Made by a program: the position numbers and the translations under genes. Below are positions 33,083 to 42,765 of a stretch of 57,360 nucleotides of DNA, in pieces (within the stretch, counting starts at the first letter, position 1; each line of letters starts with the position of its first letter). The notes under the pieces are model-generated. The model was given only the letters and a program-made list of their open reading frames with translations. It had not been told where the DNA came from and ran no database searches. Source of the DNA: Tenacibaculum agarivorans (GTDB lineage Bacteria > Bacteroidota > Bacteroidia > Flavobacteriales > Flavobacteriaceae); contig NZ_MSMP01000032.1 of the NCBI RefSeq assembly GCF_001936575.1, positions 1 to 57,360 on the forward strand. Reading direction: 5' to 3'.

Positions 33083-34342
33083 TTAAATATTTAAGATAAG
33101 TTGTTGGTCAGCATAAATTCCATATGCTTTACCTTTCATTTTTTCCCCAATAAATATACTGTTTTTTGAGGTAGATAGTATAGAATTTTCTTCAAAAATA
33201 TACTCACCTTCTGGGCTAAATAAGGTTAAATTAGCTTGAGAATCAATAGTGATACTCGTATTAGGTATTGAAAATATTGATTTTGGATTATGACTCATAC
33301 ATGCAATTATGGTATCAATATCTAATATAGTGTTTAATGCCCCAAATGCACTTTCTAAACCAATAGTTCCATTTTTTGCAATAGAAAATTCTACTTTTTT
33401 ATCTTCTATGTCTATAGGATTGTGGTCTGAAGTTATGATATCTATAATTCCTTCTTTTACACCATTAATCAGCGCATCAACATCTGTTTGTGTTCGTAAA
33501 GGAGGTGTTACTTTAACATTAGCTTCAAAACCAAAAAGCTTTTCATCTGTTAATAAAAGATTGTGAACAGCAACACTACAGGTAACTTGCAATCCTTTTG
33601 CTTTAGCTTCTTTTATTAATTCTACTGATTTTGCAGTAGAAATAGTTGGAATATGAAGTTTTCCTCCAGTGTATTCTAATAAGAATAAATCTCTGGCAAT
33701 TTGTATTTCCTCAGCAAGAGCAGGAATACCTTTTAATCCTAATTTAGTAGCATTTATTCCTTCGTGAGCTACACCTTCACCAGCTATTTTTTTATTTTTA
33801 GGAAAACTAAGCACTAAACCATCAAAGTTTTGTGCATATAATAATGCTATTTTCAGTAAATTATCGTTTTCAATAGGTTTGTTGTAATCACCAAAAGCAA
33901 TAGCTCCAGACTGTTTCATATCAAACAACTCGGCCATTTCAATACCTACACTTTTTTGTGTTAATGCCCCAATAGGATACAAATCGACAGGTGATTCTTT
34001 TGCCTTGCTGATTAAAAATTCTACAGCTGATTTATGATCTACAATAGGATTTGTATTCGGATTTACAGCAACTTTTGTAAAACCACTTTTAGCAGCAACT
34101 TGTATACCATTTTCAATATTTTCACGTTCTTCAAAACCAGGTTCACCAAAACAAACACTAGTGTCGAACCAACCATTAGAAACATGTAAGTTTTCAAGGT
34201 TTACGGTAGTATATTCCTCTTTAGCTGGAATTGTATCATTAATTTCAGTAATAATTCCGTCAACAATTAAAATGTCTTTAGTGGTATTATGAAAAGGACT
34301 AGCAGCATCAATTATTTTTGCCGATTTCAAAAGCGTGGTCAT
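33083..34342 (-). CDS. Dihydroorotase-like amidohydrolase, metal site degenerate
   Basis: 419 residues with the overall dihydroorotase fold: LENLHVSNGWFD opening, FTKVAVNPNTNP, and SDHNP near residue 310. The first metal motif, normally DxHxHxREP, reads DTSVCFGEP (60-68), so both histidines are replaced (S62 and C64). It is therefore probably not an active dihydroorotase and may be a structural partner or have another role, as with the inactive PyrC-like proteins known in other bacteria. It overlaps the upstream BatA-like gene by 4 bp. Confidence 0.85.
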   Translation of the reverse strand: MTTLLKSAKIIDAASPFHNTTKDILIVDGIITEINDTIPAKEEYTTVNLENLHVSNGWFDTSVCFGEPGFEERENIENGIQVAAKSGFTKVAVNPNTNPIVDHKSAVEFLISKAKESPVDLYPIGALTQKSVGIEMAELFDMKQSGAIAFGDYNKPIENDNLLKIALLYAQNFDGLVLSFPKNKKIAGEGVAHEGINATKLGLKGIPALAEEIQIARDLFLLEYTGGKLHIPTISTAKSVELIKEAKAKGLQVTCSVAVHNLLLTDEKLFGFEANVKVTPPLRTQTDVDALINGVKEGIIDIITSDHNPIDIEDKKVEFSIAKNGTIGLESAFGALNTILDIDTIIACMSHNPKSIFSIPNTSITIDSQANLTLFSPEGEYIFEENSILSTSKNSIFIGEKMKGKAYGIYADQQLILNI

Positions 34343-36273
34343 ACTTTAAAGTATTTTAAAATCAAAATTTCTAGCAGCAAAGATACAATGGCTAAAAGTA
34401 AAAACCATTTCCAAAGCCAATGAACTTTGTTTTTACTATCGATTTTTTTTAAACCATCTTGTACTGAATTTTGTAAACTTATATTTTGATGTTCTTGGTT
34501 GATGTTTTTTGTGTCTAAGTAATGTAAAGAACTTTCGTTTTTAGGATTATTAAAAGCTATGGATTGAATAAAATCATTCTTATTCATTATATCATAAAAT
34601 CCATCTATGTTCGGAAGATCTTCAGTAGTTAACTTTACTTTAGTCTGATACGTTTGTTGTAACGGAATAAATGAGAAATCACTATTTTTTATGGTTAGAA
34701 TATCATCTTTTCTAAGTTGCATATTCATCTCTATACTATTTTTTTCTGCTAAGAGATAATACAATTTAGATACTTCTAAACTCTGTTGTCCCATATTATA
34801 AAAAATAGGAACTACTAATGGAGAATTTGTAAAGTTGCTATGTTTTTTACTTAAAGGAGTAGCAAACCAGAATATTTTTGCATCAGATGTTTTTATTTGA
34901 CTTACCATAGGCGTATTGTTTTCGAAAGAAACAATAGTGCTATTATTGACTAAACTGGTTTCATAATGCATCGAAGTACTCGGGTATTGAAAATTAGTCA
35001 CTCGTTTATCAAAAACATTTTTAAGTAAGGGATGATTAAAATTGATTGTAGTAATTTTTAATGAATCTTTTCTTACGCTATTAATTTTTCCTAGAGATAA
35101 ACTTCTAAATAAAGTATTGTATGAGTTTATATTTGATTGTTCATTAGGAATAATAATAATATCTCCTCCCTTTTTTGTGTAGTCAACTAAGCTTGTAATT
35201 AAACTTTGAGGTATGTTGTCAATTTCATTTAGTATAATTAATTGTTGTTGTTCTATAGCATTGTAATTTGTGTTTTGAACTGTATTTTGAATGAAGTTAA
35301 AATCGTTATCAGTATAAATACGAGATAAAAAGTCAGAAACTTCGCCAATAGCTAAAACATTAATTTTATCATTAGTATTTATTGTGAAGAAAAATTGATT
35401 GTCAAAATCAAAAGTATCATTATAATCTATTTTTATCTTTCCTAAAAATGAGTTTGTTTTTTCTGTAGAAAATGTAGCGACATAGGATGCATTTGCTTCA
35501 ATAGAAAAAGTCTGTTTACTGATTAGTTTCTTATCATTATAAATAGCAATTGGAACATTGTTTTTTGCTTCTCCTTGATTCTTAATTGTAACACTTACAG
35601 TAATTTTATTGTTTGTGCTATCATTTGTATATACACTATCAATAGCAAGATTGTCTTTTTTTTCTGGAAGCGTTTGTATTAGCGTTGTTGGGGTATTGGG
35701 ATTACTAAGTAAAGAAGCCGTTACGTTTTGAAAATCAGAAATAATAATATTTTCTGTTGCTCCCTTTATGTTAGATAACTGTATTTGAAGGTCATTAGTA
35801 GATAATTTTTGAGTACTATTTTTTATAGAAAGTAGTTGTTCTTTAAGCTCTTGTCCTGAAATGTTCTGAAAAACAGTCGCATTAGTTAATAGAGAATAGG
35901 TATACTCTGGATTTATACTTTCTGCAATTTCTTGAGAATTGACTTTTAATAAGTTTCCTTTGCTACCTTTAGTATTCATACTTAAAGAATTATCTAGATA
36001 AATAGCAATATGGTTATTATTTTCAACTGTAGTATTACTAAAAAAAGGCTGAGCAAAGGCCAGTACCACAGCAGTAATTAAAAGTAATCGTGTACATAAA
36101 ATTAGCCACTTTTTTATTTGTGAACTTTTTCTATTTTTTATAATAATATTTTGAAGAAAAGCTACATTAGTAAAAGGCACCTTTTTAAACTTCCTTAATT
36201 GGAATAAGTGTACTAAAATAGGAATGATTAAGAAAAAGAGGAAATATAGAATTTCAGGATTTTTAAACTGCAT
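34339..36273 (-). CDS. BatA-domain membrane protein with vWA-like region
   Basis: 644 residues. The N-terminal BatA (aerotolerance regulator) domain is clear: ILYFLFFLIIPILVHLFQLR, VPFTNVAFLQNI and a second helix LLLITAVVLAFAQPFF. A vWA-like segment follows with the MIDAS-type pattern YLDNSLSMNTKG. A third membrane helix is at the C-terminus (WLWKWFLLLAIVSLLLEILIL). It is probably an envelope protein with a large periplasmic part. It is the first gene of a four-gene operon. Confidence 0.85.
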   Translation of the reverse strand: MQFKNPEILYFLFFLIIPILVHLFQLRKFKKVPFTNVAFLQNIIIKNRKSSQIKKWLILCTRLLLITAVVLAFAQPFFSNTTVENNNHIAIYLDNSLSMNTKGSKGNLLKVNSQEIAESINPEYTYSLLTNATVFQNISGQELKEQLLSIKNSTQKLSTNDLQIQLSNIKGATENIIISDFQNVTASLLSNPNTPTTLIQTLPEKKDNLAIDSVYTNDSTNNKITVSVTIKNQGEAKNNVPIAIYNDKKLISKQTFSIEANASYVATFSTEKTNSFLGKIKIDYNDTFDFDNQFFFTINTNDKINVLAIGEVSDFLSRIYTDNDFNFIQNTVQNTNYNAIEQQQLIILNEIDNIPQSLITSLVDYTKKGGDIIIIPNEQSNINSYNTLFRSLSLGKINSVRKDSLKITTINFNHPLLKNVFDKRVTNFQYPSTSMHYETSLVNNSTIVSFENNTPMVSQIKTSDAKIFWFATPLSKKHSNFTNSPLVVPIFYNMGQQSLEVSKLYYLLAEKNSIEMNMQLRKDDILTIKNSDFSFIPLQQTYQTKVKLTTEDLPNIDGFYDIMNKNDFIQSIAFNNPKNESSLHYLDTKNINQEHQNISLQNSVQDGLKKIDSKNKVHWLWKWFLLLAIVSLLLEILILKYFKV

Positions 36274-36388
36274 TTTAGACTGATTTGGCTATAAAAATAG
36301 AGAATTACATTTAATAAAGTTTTGTTAAGATGAATTCAAGTTGTAAGCAAAGCATTAAATTTGTTACCTTACTCAAAACATTTGGCTA

Positions 36389-37996
36389 ATGTCGTTAACA
36401 GAGAGTGATTGTAGCACTTATATTTCTTTTAAGAAAACGGGTTTTTTTTCGAAAATGATGTGTGATTATGTAGATAGAAAAGAAAATTTAAAGATTTATC
36501 ATGGTAATTATCCTGATTTAGATGGATTTAAAAAACAAATTAAAGAGAAATCGTCTTTTTCCAAAGCACATCGAAATACGCTAGTCGAAGTGTTACAAGA
36601 TCAATATAAAAGAGTAGAAGTATCCGTAGAAACTCAAAAAAATATTGATGCATTAGCATTAGAAAATACATTTACAGTTACTACAGGGCACCAATTAAAT
36701 TTATTTACAGGTCCTTTATATTTCTTATATAAAATTATATCTGCTATTAATTTAGCCGAAGAATTATCACAGCAGTTTCCTGATAAGAATTTTGTTCCTG
36801 TATACTGGATGGCTACAGAAGATCATGATTTTGATGAGATTAATTATTTTAATTTCAAAGGAGGAAAAATACAATGGAATTCTGATCAAAAAGGAGGAGT
36901 AGGTAGATTTTCAACAGAAGGCTTAGCAGAAGTTTTCAATGTATTTGCGAATAAGTTAGGAACTTCTAAAAATGCTATTTATCTAAAAGAATTGTTTTCT
37001 GAAGGATATCTAAAATATACTAACCTTGCTGATGCCACTCGCTACATAGCCAATTGTCTTTTTAAAATTTACGGTTTAGTTATTATAGATGCTGACGATT
37101 CAAGATTAAAAGCTTTGTTCAATCCTTTTATCGTAAAAGATTTGATGGATTCGGTGTCATATCAATCCGTTCAAAAAACGAATGCAGTATTAGAAGAATC
37201 TTATAAAATACAAGTAAATCCTAGAGAGATTAATTTATTTTATTTGAATGAAGGACTTCGTGAGCGTATTATTTTTGAAGGTGACAGATTTAAAATAAAT
37301 AATACAAACACACATTTCACAAAGGAGGAAATTTTAGAAGAAGTAAAAAATCATCCGGAACGATTTTCTCCAAATGTAATTATGCGTCCTTTATATCAAG
37401 AAGTAATTTTACCCAATCTTTGTTATATCGGAGGTGGGGGAGAATTAGCGTATTGGATGCAATTGAAAAACTATTTCAATACAGTTAATGTACCATTTCC
37501 AATTTTGTTACTACGAAATTCTGTACAAGTAATTAGTGAGAAACAACACAGAAAATTAGAAAATTTATCGATTTCACTAGAAGAGTTATTCTTGAAACAA
37601 GACACTTTAATTGCAAAAAAAGTAACTGAAAATTCAGAAGTTTCGTTTGATTTTATGGCTCAAAAAGCCGTGTTAGAAGAACAGTTTTCTACTTTAAGAG
37701 ACATTGCATCTCAAACAGATGCATCTTTCATTGGTGCAGTTAATGCTCAAGAGAAAAAACAACTGAAAGGATTGGTAAATTTAGAAAAACGTCTTTTAAG
37801 AGCAGAAAAAAGAAAACAAGAAGATGTAGTAAAACGAATTAAAAAACTGCAAGATGAATTGCTACCTAAACAAAGCTTAGAAGAGCGTCAACGTAATTTT
37901 TCCGAGTACTATTTAGAATATGGCAACGATTTTATTCAAACATTAAAGCAAGAATTAAAACCGTTGCAGTTAGAGTTTTTTGTTTTAGTGAAGTAG
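36389..37996 (+). CDS. bshC: Bacillithiol synthase, cysteine-adding enzyme
   Basis: 535 residues, full length for BshC. Recognisable blocks are TGHQLNLFTGPLYFLYKI, VPVYWMATEDHDFDEI, PNLCYIGGGGELAYWMQL and a C-terminal coiled coil. It joins cysteine to glucosaminyl-malate, the last step in making the low-molecular-weight thiol bacillithiol. A TAAATTTG box (36356-36363) lies 25 bp before the start. Confidence 0.95.
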   Translation: MSLTESDCSTYISFKKTGFFSKMMCDYVDRKENLKIYHGNYPDLDGFKKQIKEKSSFSKAHRNTLVEVLQDQYKRVEVSVETQKNIDALALENTFTVTTGHQLNLFTGPLYFLYKIISAINLAEELSQQFPDKNFVPVYWMATEDHDFDEINYFNFKGGKIQWNSDQKGGVGRFSTEGLAEVFNVFANKLGTSKNAIYLKELFSEGYLKYTNLADATRYIANCLFKIYGLVIIDADDSRLKALFNPFIVKDLMDSVSYQSVQKTNAVLEESYKIQVNPREINLFYLNEGLRERIIFEGDRFKINNTNTHFTKEEILEEVKNHPERFSPNVIMRPLYQEVILPNLCYIGGGGELAYWMQLKNYFNTVNVPFPILLLRNSVQVISEKQHRKLENLSISLEELFLKQDTLIAKKVTENSEVSFDFMAQKAVLEEQFSTLRDIASQTDASFIGAVNAQEKKQLKGLVNLEKRLLRAEKRKQEDVVKRIKKLQDELLPKQSLEERQRNFSEYYLEYGNDFIQTLKQELKPLQLEFFVLVK

Positions 37997-37999
37997 TCG

Positions 38000-38893
38000 T
38001 TAAATAATCAACTTTTGACCAATTCTTAACGTACTAGTTTTTCTAATTTTGTTAGTCTTACAAATTCGGCTAATTGAAGTATGGTTTTTATAAGCTATAC
38101 CAGAAAGTGTATCTCCACTTTTCACAATGTAAACTTTACGTTTACGTTTTTTATAAGCTAAAGCTTTTTCATAAGAATCTAAAGTAACGAGTTTGCTCTG
38201 TTTTCTAGGACTATGATAGTAAGTAGTAGCCCAGTCTCTGGTTACCCACATGTTTTTGGATCTAATTTTACAATCACTTTGAAAATCTAATAAATATTCA
38301 GGGTTGATAGCAATTCCTTTATATCTGGTTTCTAAATGCAAATGACTACCACTAGATCTACCTGTACTACCACCTAATGCAATAGCTTGCCCTTTGGTAA
38401 CTATATCATTTTTCTTTGCTATATAGCCAGATAAATGTGCATAAACAGTCTCTAAAGCATTATGATGCCTTACTACAACTGTTTTTCCATATCCTGAACT
38501 ACGACCTACATAACGAACTTTTCCTGGTAATATGCTAAAAACGCTGTCGCCAGTTACCAAATCGATATCTATACCTCTATGGGGTCTATTTCTCCTCCAG
38601 CTATAACGAGAAGTGATTACATGCTTTTTGGGAATTGGAGATGCATAGGTTGAATCAGAAAACTTAATTTCAAAAGGAAATTTTACTTTACTATTTCTAT
38701 ACGCATTGACATGAATAGTATCCCAATTTTCGATAAAATATGGGTTAATAATTTTCTTCTTTACAACAGTGTCATTTTGGATAGAATCAATTTTTAAATA
38801 ACTAATATAATCTTCAGCGTTTTCTAGTTTTTTTTGACCAATTAAGTATATACTATTACATAGAATGAATAGCAGACATATTTTGTTTTTCAT
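38000..38893 (-). CDS. M23 metallopeptidase with LysM domain
   Basis: 297 residues with signal peptide. The zinc site of M23 endopeptidases is intact: HRGIDID and SGSHLHLETR, with VRHHNALETVYAHL between. A C-terminal LysM domain (YIVKSGDTLSGIAYKNH to RIGQKLII) binds peptidoglycan. It cuts cell-wall cross-links or acts as an envelope amidase activator. It is convergent with bshC, 3 bp apart. Confidence 0.93.
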   Translation of the reverse strand: MKNKICLLFILCNSIYLIGQKKLENAEDYISYLKIDSIQNDTVVKKKIINPYFIENWDTIHVNAYRNSKVKFPFEIKFSDSTYASPIPKKHVITSRYSWRRNRPHRGIDIDLVTGDSVFSILPGKVRYVGRSSGYGKTVVVRHHNALETVYAHLSGYIAKKNDIVTKGQAIALGGSTGRSSGSHLHLETRYKGIAINPEYLLDFQSDCKIRSKNMWVTRDWATTYYHSPRKQSKLVTLDSYEKALAYKKRKRKVYIVKSGDTLSGIAYKNHTSISRICKTNKIRKTSTLRIGQKLII

Positions 38894-38960
38894 TTTAAAA
38901 TTTAAGAGTAGTTGTTTATTATATTTTTTGGTTTTTAATGTATTGACAAGGCAAATATAT

Positions 38961-39000
38961 AAATTTAATAACTATGACTATAGTTATAGTTATTAAATTT
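38961..39000. repeat. 40-nt inverted repeat upstream of the M23 gene
   Basis: AAATTTAATAACTAT and ATAGTTATTAAATTT form a perfect 15-bp stem around a 10-nt loop, between rsmD (stop 39038) and the M23 gene (start 38893), both on the minus strand. It could be a terminator for rsmD or an operator; no T run follows. Confidence 0.5.
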
Positions 39001-39037
39001 CGGTTTTATAAGGTTAAAGTTTTATTAAAGACGAAGT

Positions 39038-39574
39038 TTAAAAATCAAAAAAGCTAAAAACACTACCTCCATAGCGTTTTTCATAACTTAATTTTGGGTG
39101 TTGACTTAGATCAGTATGCTTAGAATGTTCAATTATTAATACACCTTCTTCATTTAGAAGTTCCCTTTCAAAAACCAAATCGGCTATTTTTAAAAATTGG
39201 TTAACTTCAAAATCATAAGGTGGATCAGCAAAAATGACATCTGTCTTTAATGTAGTTTTTTCTAAGAATTTAAAAACATCACTTTTAAAAGAGTTTATAG
39301 GAAAATCAAGTTCGTTTGCAGTTTGATTGATAAACTTTACGCAAGCAAAATGAGCATCAACTGCATATATATTTTCCGTACCACGAGAAGCAAATTCATA
39401 ACTAATATTACCAGTACCAGCAAAAAGATCCAATACACTAATAGCATCAAAATAATACAGATTATTTAGAATATTAAATAAAGATTCTTTTGCCATGTCA
39501 GTAGTAGGTCTAACAGGTAGCTTTTTAGGAGCAGAAATTCGTTTGCCTTTATATTTTCCTGAAATTATACGCAT
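39038..39574 (-). CDS. rsmD: 16S rRNA (guanine966-N2)-methyltransferase
   Basis: 178 residues. VLDLFAGTGNISYEFASRG is the SAM site, and DPPY (117-120) is the catalytic motif of N2-guanine methyltransferases. MRIISGKYKGKRI and RPTTDMAKESLFNIL are typical RsmD openings. It abuts the DUF3822 gene upstream (1-bp overlap), a standard flavobacterial pairing. Confidence 0.95.
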   Translation of the reverse strand: MRIISGKYKGKRISAPKKLPVRPTTDMAKESLFNILNNLYYFDAISVLDLFAGTGNISYEFASRGTENIYAVDAHFACVKFINQTANELDFPINSFKSDVFKFLEKTTLKTDVIFADPPYDFEVNQFLKIADLVFERELLNEEGVLIIEHSKHTDLSQHPKLSYEKRYGGSVFSFFDF

Positions 39575-40398
39575 TATGAAAGTAAAGTATAGTGAGAATG
39601 TGGGAAGAAAAAATCAGATTTTTCTAAGAAATCATGATTAGGTTGTAAAAATTCAATGTTTTTTATGTACTTATGAGTAATAGAATACGTTTCAAAATCA
39701 TCAATAATGTGTCCTGCAAAATATAAAGAAAATTCATCAGGATTCATGTTTAGTTGTTCAGCACAAAATAGAATATAATAGATGAAATCTTCTTTACATT
39801 GAAAAGAAAAGGAGTTGAATAACACAAACTTTCCATTTCTAAAAATAAGTATATCAGCATTTGAATGTGTAACATGAACAAACATAATATCATTTTCATG
39901 CTGATTATACTTTTCAGTAAGTTGTTCAATTAATAGTGTAGAATGGTGTTTAAACTCAAATTCACCAAAGTTTTCAAATAAGAAATTATTTACGTTAACA
40001 TAAGGTACATACACATTTTTAGCACCTATTGTTAAATCATCATACGCAACAAAATCAGAAGCTAATGTTTTGATACTATAACTTAAATATGATTTAAGGT
40101 GAGATTCATCAAAAAAATCATTAGGTACTTGAGTAACTAGTCTATTTTCATGAATAGCTTTTACAGTGTCAAAATCTATTTGAAGATCCTTATCACTTTC
40201 AAAAATCTGAGTGATTTTATCTAATAAAAGACTAGGTGAACTTAATGTTTCAGAAAAGGGGTATTCTGTTAAAACTAAGATTTCGTTGGTAACACTATCT
40301 TTAATACAAAAAGAAAATCCATCCAAACTAAATTGGATGGATAAGCTTTTATGTTCAGATAATATTTCTTTATTACTCTTCTGTTTTAGCTTTTGCAT
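39574..40398 (-). CDS. DUF3822 family protein
   Basis: About 274 residues from the ATG at 40398; other in-frame ATGs at 40410 and 40446 would overlap the upstream gene more. ActA-like fold with SIQFSLDGFSFCI and VHVTHSNADILIFRNGKF. It is always found next to rsmD in Bacteroidota as far as I recall. The function is unknown. Confidence 0.8.
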   Translation of the reverse strand: MQKLKQKSNKEILSEHKSLSIQFSLDGFSFCIKDSVTNEILVLTEYPFSETLSSPSLLLDKITQIFESDKDLQIDFDTVKAIHENRLVTQVPNDFFDESHLKSYLSYSIKTLASDFVAYDDLTIGAKNVYVPYVNVNNFLFENFGEFEFKHHSTLLIEQLTEKYNQHENDIMFVHVTHSNADILIFRNGKFVLFNSFSFQCKEDFIYYILFCAEQLNMNPDEFSLYFAGHIIDDFETYSITHKYIKNIEFLQPNHDFLEKSDFFFPHSHYTLLS

Positions 40399-41113
40399 CT
40401 TCTTTGTCATAAAATGGAGGCCAGTTACCACCAGTAGAAACTTCATCTAAAGAACCTACAGAAACAATAGCTCCTTTGATTTGATCTGCTTGAACAGCTT
40501 CTAACTCTTGTCTAACAAGGTGTCTTGGTAAACCTTTTAGTATTGGTTCTTTGTCAGTTTTAGCTAAGAAAACAGGAACAAATAATCCAGTTACTTTTTC
40601 GATTTCACCTACAGTAAGTTCGAATTCTTTGTCTGTTCCTGGAACTTTGAACATTTCTTTATAGTTTTTGCCTTTAAAGTAATCTAGAACTTGTTCGTAT
40701 CCAGTAGTGTCAATTCTTTTTTTAGATACATCTACAAAGATACCTCCACCTTTATCAACTTTTTCTGTATAGTTGTTAGTTTCAGTTAATACTAAAGAAT
40801 CATTTTCTATAAATTTGATTAACTCATTTTTATCTCTAGAGTATTTCCCTTTTGATTCTTTAAATTTAACCTCAGCCTCACGGATTAATTTTAAATTCTT
40901 GATTACATCAGCATAACGCTTTCTTTTTTCTATATCAAATTTAATAGGTTCCATTACACCATTGTAAATTAAATACACTAGGTATCCAGAAATAGCAAGT
41001 AGTACAATAGAGATAATTCCTCTTAATTTTAAAGGAACAAACTTTACTATTAAATAAGCTAATAATACTGCAGCTACGGTTGCTGCTAAAATGATTAAAA
41101 TAAAAGCTAACAT
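40373..41113 (-). CDS. Hypothetical membrane-anchored protein
   Basis: 246 residues. Two membrane helices lie in the first 50 residues (FILIILAATVAAVLLAYLIV and IISIVLLAISGYLVYLIY), then a soluble coiled-coil and beta region with RKRYADVIKNLKLIREAEVKF. It resembles conserved Bacteroidota proteins of unknown function. It overlaps the DUF3822 gene by about 26 bp. Confidence 0.75.
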   Translation of the reverse strand: MLAFILIILAATVAAVLLAYLIVKFVPLKLRGIISIVLLAISGYLVYLIYNGVMEPIKFDIEKRKRYADVIKNLKLIREAEVKFKESKGKYSRDKNELIKFIENDSLVLTETNNYTEKVDKGGGIFVDVSKKRIDTTGYEQVLDYFKGKNYKEMFKVPGTDKEFELTVGEIEKVTGLFVPVFLAKTDKEPILKGLPRHLVRQELEAVQADQIKGAIVSVGSLDEVSTGGNWPPFYDKEDAKAKTEE

Positions 41114-41194
41114 TATTCTTCAGATTTTTATGTATGATAATGGCAAATCTACAATTTTTTTTGAATCATAAAAACAATTATTTATAATAACGCG

Positions 41195-41202
41195 TACCTT
41201 TG
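41195..41202 (+). promoter_or_regulatory. Promoter -7 box of the helicase gene
   Basis: TACCTTTG fits the Bacteroidota TAnnTTTG box and lies 16 bp before the helicase start. A clear upstream TTG was not found. Confidence 0.35.
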
Positions 41203-41218
41203 TGCATTTATTTAGCAT

Positions 41219-42646
41219 ATGATGAAATCTGCTGGTGATTTCCATAAAGAAATCCTAAAAAACTTTTCGTACGATCCAACATCAAAACAATTAGAGTTAA
41301 TTCATCAACTTACTGAGTTCATTTTCAGTGATAACAGTAATGTTTTGTTTTTATTAAAAGGGTACGCAGGAACAGGTAAAACTACTGTAATCAGTACGAT
41401 AGTACATAATTTATGGAAAATAGGAAAAAAAGCAGTATTACTAGCACCAACAGGTAGAGCGGCAAAAGTAATTTCAGGGTATTCTAAAAGACAGGCATTC
41501 ACAATTCATAAAAAGATTTACTTTCCTAAAAAACAATCCAATGGTGGCGTGAGTTTTGTAATGCAACCGAATAAGCATACAAATACGATTTTTATTGTAG
41601 ATGAGGCTTCAATGATATCTGATCAGGTTCAAAACGCAAAACTTTTTGAAAATGGATCGGTATTAGACGATCTAATCTCTTATGTGTATTCTGGAAAAAA
41701 CTGTAAACTGGTGTTTATTGGTGATACGGCTCAATTACCACCAGTAAAACTAGATGTAAGTCCAGCGTTAGATGGAGATAAACTTTCTTTACATTACAAT
41801 AAAGATATAAATGAAATTGAATTAGATGAAGTAGTACGCCAACAACAAGATTCTGGAATTTTAGCCAATGCAACAGATTTAAGACTTTTGATTCAAAATG
41901 AAGGAATAGAGTTTCAGTTTGATTTAGACTTTCCAGATATAGTAAGACTTCAAGATGGTTATGACATCCAAGATGCGATTACAGAATCGTATGATGGAGA
42001 AATAGGAGTAGAAGATACAGCAATTATTGTTCGTTCTAATAAAAGAGCAAATCAATATAACCAACAAATCCGAACAAAAATTAGGGGACAAGAGAATGAA
42101 ATTTCTGTTGGTGATTATGTTATGGTAGTTAAAAACAACTATTTCTGGTTAAAAGATTCTTCTTCTGCAGGCTTTATAGCAAATGGTGATATCTGTGAAG
42201 TAATGCGAATTCATGAAATTAAAGAATTATATGGATTTAAATTTGCCGAAGTTGTTATCAGAATGATTGATTATCCAGATATGAAGCCTTTTGATACAGT
42301 GTTATTATTAGACACCTTAACAAGTGAAAGTCCATCATTAACCTATGAAGAATCCAATAAATTGTATGAAGCTGTAAAAGAAGATTTCGCCCATGAAAAA
42401 TCAAAGTATAAGCAGTTTATGGGAGTAAAGAAGAATAAATATTTTAATGCACTTCAGGTTAAATTTTCTTATGCCATGACTTGTCATAAATCACAGGGAG
42501 GTCAATGGAAAACTATTTTTATTGAACAACCATATTTACCAGAAGGAAGCAGTGTTGAATACTTACGATGGTTATATACTGCGGTTACCAGGGCACAAGA
42601 AAAATTATATTTGATAGGGTTTAAAGACGAGTATTTTGTTGGATAG
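41219..42646 (+). CDS. RecD-like ATP-dependent DNA helicase (AAA_30)
   Basis: 475 residues. Walker A GYAGTGKTT (48-56), Walker B IVDEASMI, GDTAQLPPV motif and C-terminal UvrD-type TCHKSQGGQW and YTAVTRAQEKLYL. This is a superfamily 1B helicase like the short RecD2 proteins of Bacteroidota, active in DNA repair or recombination. There are no RecB/RecC neighbours. Confidence 0.93.
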   Translation: MMKSAGDFHKEILKNFSYDPTSKQLELIHQLTEFIFSDNSNVLFLLKGYAGTGKTTVISTIVHNLWKIGKKAVLLAPTGRAAKVISGYSKRQAFTIHKKIYFPKKQSNGGVSFVMQPNKHTNTIFIVDEASMISDQVQNAKLFENGSVLDDLISYVYSGKNCKLVFIGDTAQLPPVKLDVSPALDGDKLSLHYNKDINEIELDEVVRQQQDSGILANATDLRLLIQNEGIEFQFDLDFPDIVRLQDGYDIQDAITESYDGEIGVEDTAIIVRSNKRANQYNQQIRTKIRGQENEISVGDYVMVVKNNYFWLKDSSSAGFIANGDICEVMRIHEIKELYGFKFAEVVIRMIDYPDMKPFDTVLLLDTLTSESPSLTYEESNKLYEAVKEDFAHEKSKYKQFMGVKKNKYFNALQVKFSYAMTCHKSQGGQWKTIFIEQPYLPEGSSVEYLRWLYTAVTRAQEKLYLIGFKDEYFVG

Positions 42647-42765
42647 TTACACTATTATCCTGTCTTAGGAAGTTTGTTTTTAAATAACTTATTGATAGTC
42701 TACATAATAAAGTTTTATTTTTTTGGTTAAGTTTAGTGTCTAAAAACCAAATAACTCTTTACCAA

